Origin: Conoideocrella luteorostrata
Taxonomy: Eukaryota > Ascomycota > Sordariomycetes > Hypocreales > Clavicipitaceae
Direction of reading: 5' to 3'
NCBI GenBank assembly: GCA_032433595.1
Contig: JASWJB010000023.1
Location: 124,001-188,000 of the forward strand
DNA length: 64,000 nucleotides
The position numbers and the translations under genes were made by a program. Shown piece after piece: positions 63,665 to 64,000 of this stretch (its first letter is position 1; each line of letters opens with the position of its first letter). Below the pieces are notes generated by a model. The model was not told the origin of the DNA and did no database searches. It was given only the letters and a program-made list of their open reading frames with translations.

Positions 63665-63917
63665 TGTTGGATTACGCGTGTTTGTGTGTGGGTGGGTATG
63701 TGGATACACGGGCTGTGAGAGAAAGGTTACGTGGCTTCTGGGCCTAAGGCAGGATTCTTGGACTGGGGCGTCTCAGATTGTTGGGGGAATTTGTAGGGGA
63801 ATTTGTAGGGGAATTTGGACGGAGCCGTCAGACGAGGAAGTCTTCCTCCATCATCTCAGTAACACAGCTCGTCCCATGAATGCAAACAAATTCGAACCTC
63901 TCTTATCAATTCCAACA
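63665..63917 (+). mobile_element. LTR-like repeat, family C, copy 2
   Basis: Starts TGTTGGATTACGCGTG and ends TATCAATTCCAACA (TG...CA). It contains GAATTTGTAGGG twice and a third diverged unit in tandem (about 63786-63822). The flanks GGAGC and TTATT do not match, so it may be recombined or be one LTR of a larger element. Confidence 0.75.
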
Positions 63918-64000
63918 TTATTACCATAGTTTTGAGAAGCATCTTGTAGCATCCTGAGCATGCAAGATTCTGGTCATGCAGTGACCTGTTATTCACCTGT

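Noticed and set aside
58381..63917. A full-length LTR retrotransposon with family C LTRs
   Set aside because: The interior has no gag-pol traces but host-type gene fragments, and the outer flanks show no target duplication.
1..64000. tRNA or rRNA genes
   Set aside because: I found no convincing cloverleaf with B-box (GGTTCGANTCC-like) and A-box, and no rRNA-like block. A program such as tRNAscan-SE would be decisive.

Overview
The window is nuclear DNA from a filamentous ascomycete (Pezizomycotina). Four things point there: spliceosomal introns of about 50-130 nt with GTAAGT-like donors, CTAAC/CTGAC branch sites and YAG acceptors; secreted chitinase and LysM proteins; HET-domain, RING and nucleoside-phosphorylase-domain relics; and many short solo LTRs with 5-bp target duplications. 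Species cannot be decided from this sequence. It looks like an accessory, transposon-rich compartment. About eleven genes look intact, roughly as many are broken, and several relics carry in-frame TAA/TAG codons where a CAA/CAG would fit, as expected after repeat-induced point mutation.

Layout. 1-8.5 kb: edge of an unknown gene, then a divergent pair, a killer-toxin-like GH18 chitinase (10 exons, 1122 aa) and a secreted multi-LysM protein (5 exons, 605 aa), sharing a 1.06-kb promoter region. 8.7-18.4 kb: nested repeats, a C2H2 zinc-finger gene with one stop, an intact OTT_1508-type deaminase-like gene, a viroplasmin-like pseudogene split by a solo LTR, a Fot1/pogo transposase relic, and a small six-cysteine membrane protein between two direct repeats. 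18.8-23.1 kb: kinase-like (APH) genes, one broken and one intact, plus two decayed genes of unknown families. 24.8-28.5 kb: a secreted intradiol-dioxygenase-like gene and a carboxymuconolactone-decarboxylase-like gene whose 3' end is partly duplicated. 30.6-35.7 kb: a divergent pair, a PrmC/HemK-type methyltransferase and a haem-oxygenase-like (diiron oxidase type) protein with an upstream ORF; this is the best candidate for a small uncharacterised pathway.

35.9-44.9 kb: a patatin-like relic, a secreted eight-cysteine protein, many solo LTRs, a Tc1/mariner element carrying two later insertions, and a kinase-like gene whose catalytic Asp and DFG Gly are replaced. 45.3-52.4 kb: broken epimerase and ATP-grasp/APH genes, then a low-complexity minisatellite region. 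52.4-56.6 kb: no convincing gene, but a family of tiny inverted repeats. 56.6-64 kb: a kievitone-hydratase-like secreted protein with one in-frame stop, followed by relics of PNP-domain, HET and RING genes mixed with LTR and fold-back repeats.

How genes may work together: the chitinase and LysM proteins plausibly act on the same polymer, chitin; the methyltransferase and the diiron-type oxidase may act in one pathway. The rest looks like a graveyard of self/non-self recognition and kinase-like genes rather than one pathway.
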